A stretch of 64,000 bases of DNA. Origin: Caproicibacter fermentans. GTDB lineage: Bacteria; Bacillota; Clostridia; Oscillospirales; Acutalibacteraceae. A program made the translations under genes and the position numbers. The notes under the pieces were generated by a model. It saw nothing but the letters and a program-made list of their open reading frames with translations. It was not told the DNA's origin and did no database searches. The DNA is taken from the NCBI RefSeq assembly GCF_009746625.1, contig NZ_VWXL01000047.1, positions 1-64,000 on the forward strand. Reading direction: 5' to 3'. Shown one piece after another: positions 62,579 through 64,000 of the stretch (positions are counted from its first letter, which is position 1; each line of letters starts with the position of its first letter).

Positions 62579-62607
62579 ACTTTACTCAATTTTTGATAAA
62601 ATGTCAA
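62579..62607 (-). promoter_or_regulatory. Promoter of the zinc dehydrogenase
   Basis: Perfect TTGACA and TAAAGT separated by 17 bases. Confidence 0.7.
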
Positions 62608-62680
62608 CTGTTTTTTGATATTCTGCACATTTTAATCGTTTTATTTAAATATATTTTAGGGATTTATCAAATATTATGTA

Positions 62681-62709
62681 TTGACATATGTTCATTTATA
62701 TGAAATAAT
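62681..62709 (+). promoter_or_regulatory. Promoter of the transketolase genes with operator candidate 2
   Basis: TTGACA-17-AATAAT. The palindrome TTCAT-TTAT-ATGAA (62691-62704) fills the spacer, so binding there would occlude RNA polymerase. Confidence 0.65.
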
Positions 62710-62843
62710 TATTATACCGTCTGGGTCATGTCCCGTTACCCGGTCAGGCCAGCACGGCAACAAGCGGCTTGCTTAGAAAGCCCTGCCCAGCTTTTTCCGT
62801 CTAAACATTCCTACGGAGTTAGAGTCGAAAGGAGATCTGTATT

Positions 62844-63746
62844 ATGCCGGACAAAAAATTTTCCAACGAGGAGATTGCCCGCGCAGCCACCAACGTGCGC
62901 AAGCACATTCTCAGCCTGGCGATCGAGCGCGGGGGCTGCTACCTCACACAGGCCTGCTCTTCCGCAGAAATCGTCACCACTCTCTACATGAACATCCTGA
63001 ACATCGGGCCAAGCCTCGGGAATCCGGACGCCCAGCCGTTTCCGGGAGTTCCTTCGGCGCAAAACATGGACTACCCGAAGGGTTCTCTCTACAATGGAGA
63101 ACAAACGCCGGATCGGGACCGCCTGTTCGTTTCCTGCTGCCATTACGCCTCCGTCATCTACTGCGCACTGGCGGAATGCGGACGCATTTCACAAGCCGCC
63201 ATCGACAAATTCAACGCGGACGGCTGGAATATGGAAATGATCGGAGCGGAACACTCCCCGGGTTTTGAAAACACGGCGGGGTCCCTGGGGCAGACGGTTT
63301 CCATTGCAGCGGGCACAGCCCACGCGTACAAGTTGAAGGGAAACGCCGGAAAAATCTACTGCATGCTCTCCGACGGAGAACTGGAAGAAGGACAGGACTG
63401 GGAATGCTTCCAGGCCGCCGCCTATTATCATCTGGACAATTTCATCGTTTACGCGGACATCAACCATCAGCAGGTGGAAGGCTGGACCAAGGACGTGATG
63501 AACACGGAGCCGCTGACCGACCGCATGAAGGCGTTCGGCTGGGAAGCGGTGCAGATTAACGGCCACGATATTGAAGCTTTGGAACAAGCGGCGCAGACCC
63601 CGCATCCGGGAAAGCCGCTGATGGTTCTCTGCGACACCGACCCCGCGCAGGGGATTCCTCCGCTGAAATCCCTTGTCCCGAAGCATTTTGTCAGAATTCC
63701 GAAAGACCGCCGGGAAGAGTTCATCTCTTTCTGCGAGCAGATGTAA
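62844..63746 (+). CDS. Transketolase, N-terminal (TPP-binding) subunit
   Basis: A 300-aa half-transketolase. It binds thiamine diphosphate and Mg2+: GDGELEEGQDWE-type SDGELEEGQDWECF and the following NHQQVEGW match the family, as do SPGFENTAGSLGQ and CCHYASVIYCAL. An insertion near 70-90 (NPDAQPFPGVPSAQN) is characteristic of a subgroup. AAGGAG lies 9 bases before the ATG. The C-terminal half is encoded 22 bp downstream. It probably moves two-carbon units for pentose or tetrose products of the PTS module. Confidence 0.94.
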   Translation: MPDKKFSNEEIARAATNVRKHILSLAIERGGCYLTQACSSAEIVTTLYMNILNIGPSLGNPDAQPFPGVPSAQNMDYPKGSLYNGEQTPDRDRLFVSCCHYASVIYCALAECGRISQAAIDKFNADGWNMEMIGAEHSPGFENTAGSLGQTVSIAAGTAHAYKLKGNAGKIYCMLSDGELEEGQDWECFQAAAYYHLDNFIVYADINHQQVEGWTKDVMNTEPLTDRMKAFGWEAVQINGHDIEALEQAAQTPHPGKPLMVLCDTDPAQGIPPLKSLVPKHFVRIPKDRREEFISFCEQM

Positions 63747-63768
63747 CGAAAGGGTGAGGTGAAAAGCA

Positions 63769-64000
63769 ATGAAAATTGAAGTGAATACGCATTCCAAAAA
63801 CATGATTCGTCTTGCCAAAGAGCACCCGGAGGTCGTCGTGATGTCTGCGGACCTGGGAACCTCCTGTGAAATCAAGGAATTCCACGAGGTTTTCCCAGAC
63901 CGCTATTTTTCCATGGGCATCGCGGAGCAGAACATGTGCTCCTGGGCCGCCGGTATGGCGCGCGAAGGTTTCCGTCCGTTCCTGCACACGTTTTCGGTCT
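63769..64000 (+). CDS. Transketolase, C-terminal subunit (partial, runs off the window)
   Basis: The first 77 codons are visible. MSADLGTSCEIKEFHEVFPD and SMGIAEQNMCSWAAGMA are the pyrimidine-binding domain; the Glu of GIAEQNM activates TPP. It starts after a GTGAGGTG ribosome site and pairs with the upstream half-gene. Nothing indicates truncation other than the window edge. Confidence 0.93.
   Translation, partial: MKIEVNTHSKNMIRLAKEHPEVVVMSADLGTSCEIKEFHEVFPDRYFSMGIAEQNMCSWAAGMAREGFRPFLHTFSV

Noticed and set aside
1-64000. CRISPR arrays, rRNA operons and prophage
   Set aside because: No regularly spaced direct repeats, rRNA sequence or phage structural genes were seen in the window.

Overview
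The window reads as a chromosomal segment from a spore-forming, low-to-mid GC Gram-positive anaerobe of the class Clostridia, most likely Oscillospiraceae/Ruminococcaceae. The evidence is the divIVA-ylmH-sepF-ylmE division cluster, a T-box in front of pheST, IreB, CotF-like spore coat proteins, endonuclease-type MutL, RicF/YlbF, frequent TTG/GTG starts with strong GGAGG sites, and a stand-alone AICAR transformylase paired with a PurO-type IMP cyclohydrolase. A galactitol-family PTS would fit a polyol user such as Caproiciproducens, but that is only a guess. No rRNA, CRISPR array or prophage is visible.

Layout. 0.1-3.7 kb: two spore coat genes, an orphan mazF, a lipoprotein, a fused acpS-nnrD and a membrane protein, all on the minus strand. 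3.7-8.2 kb: promoter, T-box(Phe), pheS, pheT, ireB and a small conserved gene on the plus strand. 8.2-13.9 kb: purE-purM-purN-purO-purH-purD operon (minus), preceded by a 26-codon reading frame with its own promoter, ribosome site and terminator. 14-32.4 kb: long minus-strand housekeeping run (SPFH/NfeD, ComEA-like, rluD, lspA, ileS, divIVA, ylmH, sepF, ylmE, HlyD-like adaptor, miaA, mutL, GNAT, mutS, ylbF, miaB). 32.5-41 kb: tandem membrane paralogues, a PadR/HAAS-DUF4097 pair, an ECF sigma/anti-sigma pair, a 150-bp MITE-like element, a glycosyltransferase, a protein of uncertain family, a TetR regulator and a CNNM-type transporter. 41-45.6 kb: tRNA-Ala, a lone HipA-like kinase and a secreted phosphodiester glycosidase.

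45.8-53.6 kb is the most unusual block. A seven-gene minus-strand operon starts as a lipoprotein/FecCD/FecE metal-chelate ABC importer. It continues with a SAM methyltransferase, a HypB/CobW-like P-loop GTPase with cysteine pairs, a solo ABC ATPase with an N-terminal DUF1858-like segment, and a periplasmic-binding-protein fold that has no signal peptide. The first gene has a leader terminator. The divergent gene encodes an excisionase-HTH plus PBP-domain regulator. The gene content suggests uptake of a metal or metal cofactor followed by intracellular handling or insertion; the substrate is unknown.

53.7-64 kb: a polyol/sugar module. One minus-strand set of genes encodes every phosphorelay component (HPr, EIIA, EIIB, galactitol-type EIIC, EI) together with a 2-hydroxyacid dehydrogenase and a class II aldolase. 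Beside it lie a SorC-type regulator, a zinc alcohol dehydrogenase and a split transketolase. Two copies of a TTCAT-N4-ATGAA palindrome lie at the divergent dehydrogenase/transketolase promoters and are likely operators. The transketolase C-terminal gene runs off the right edge.
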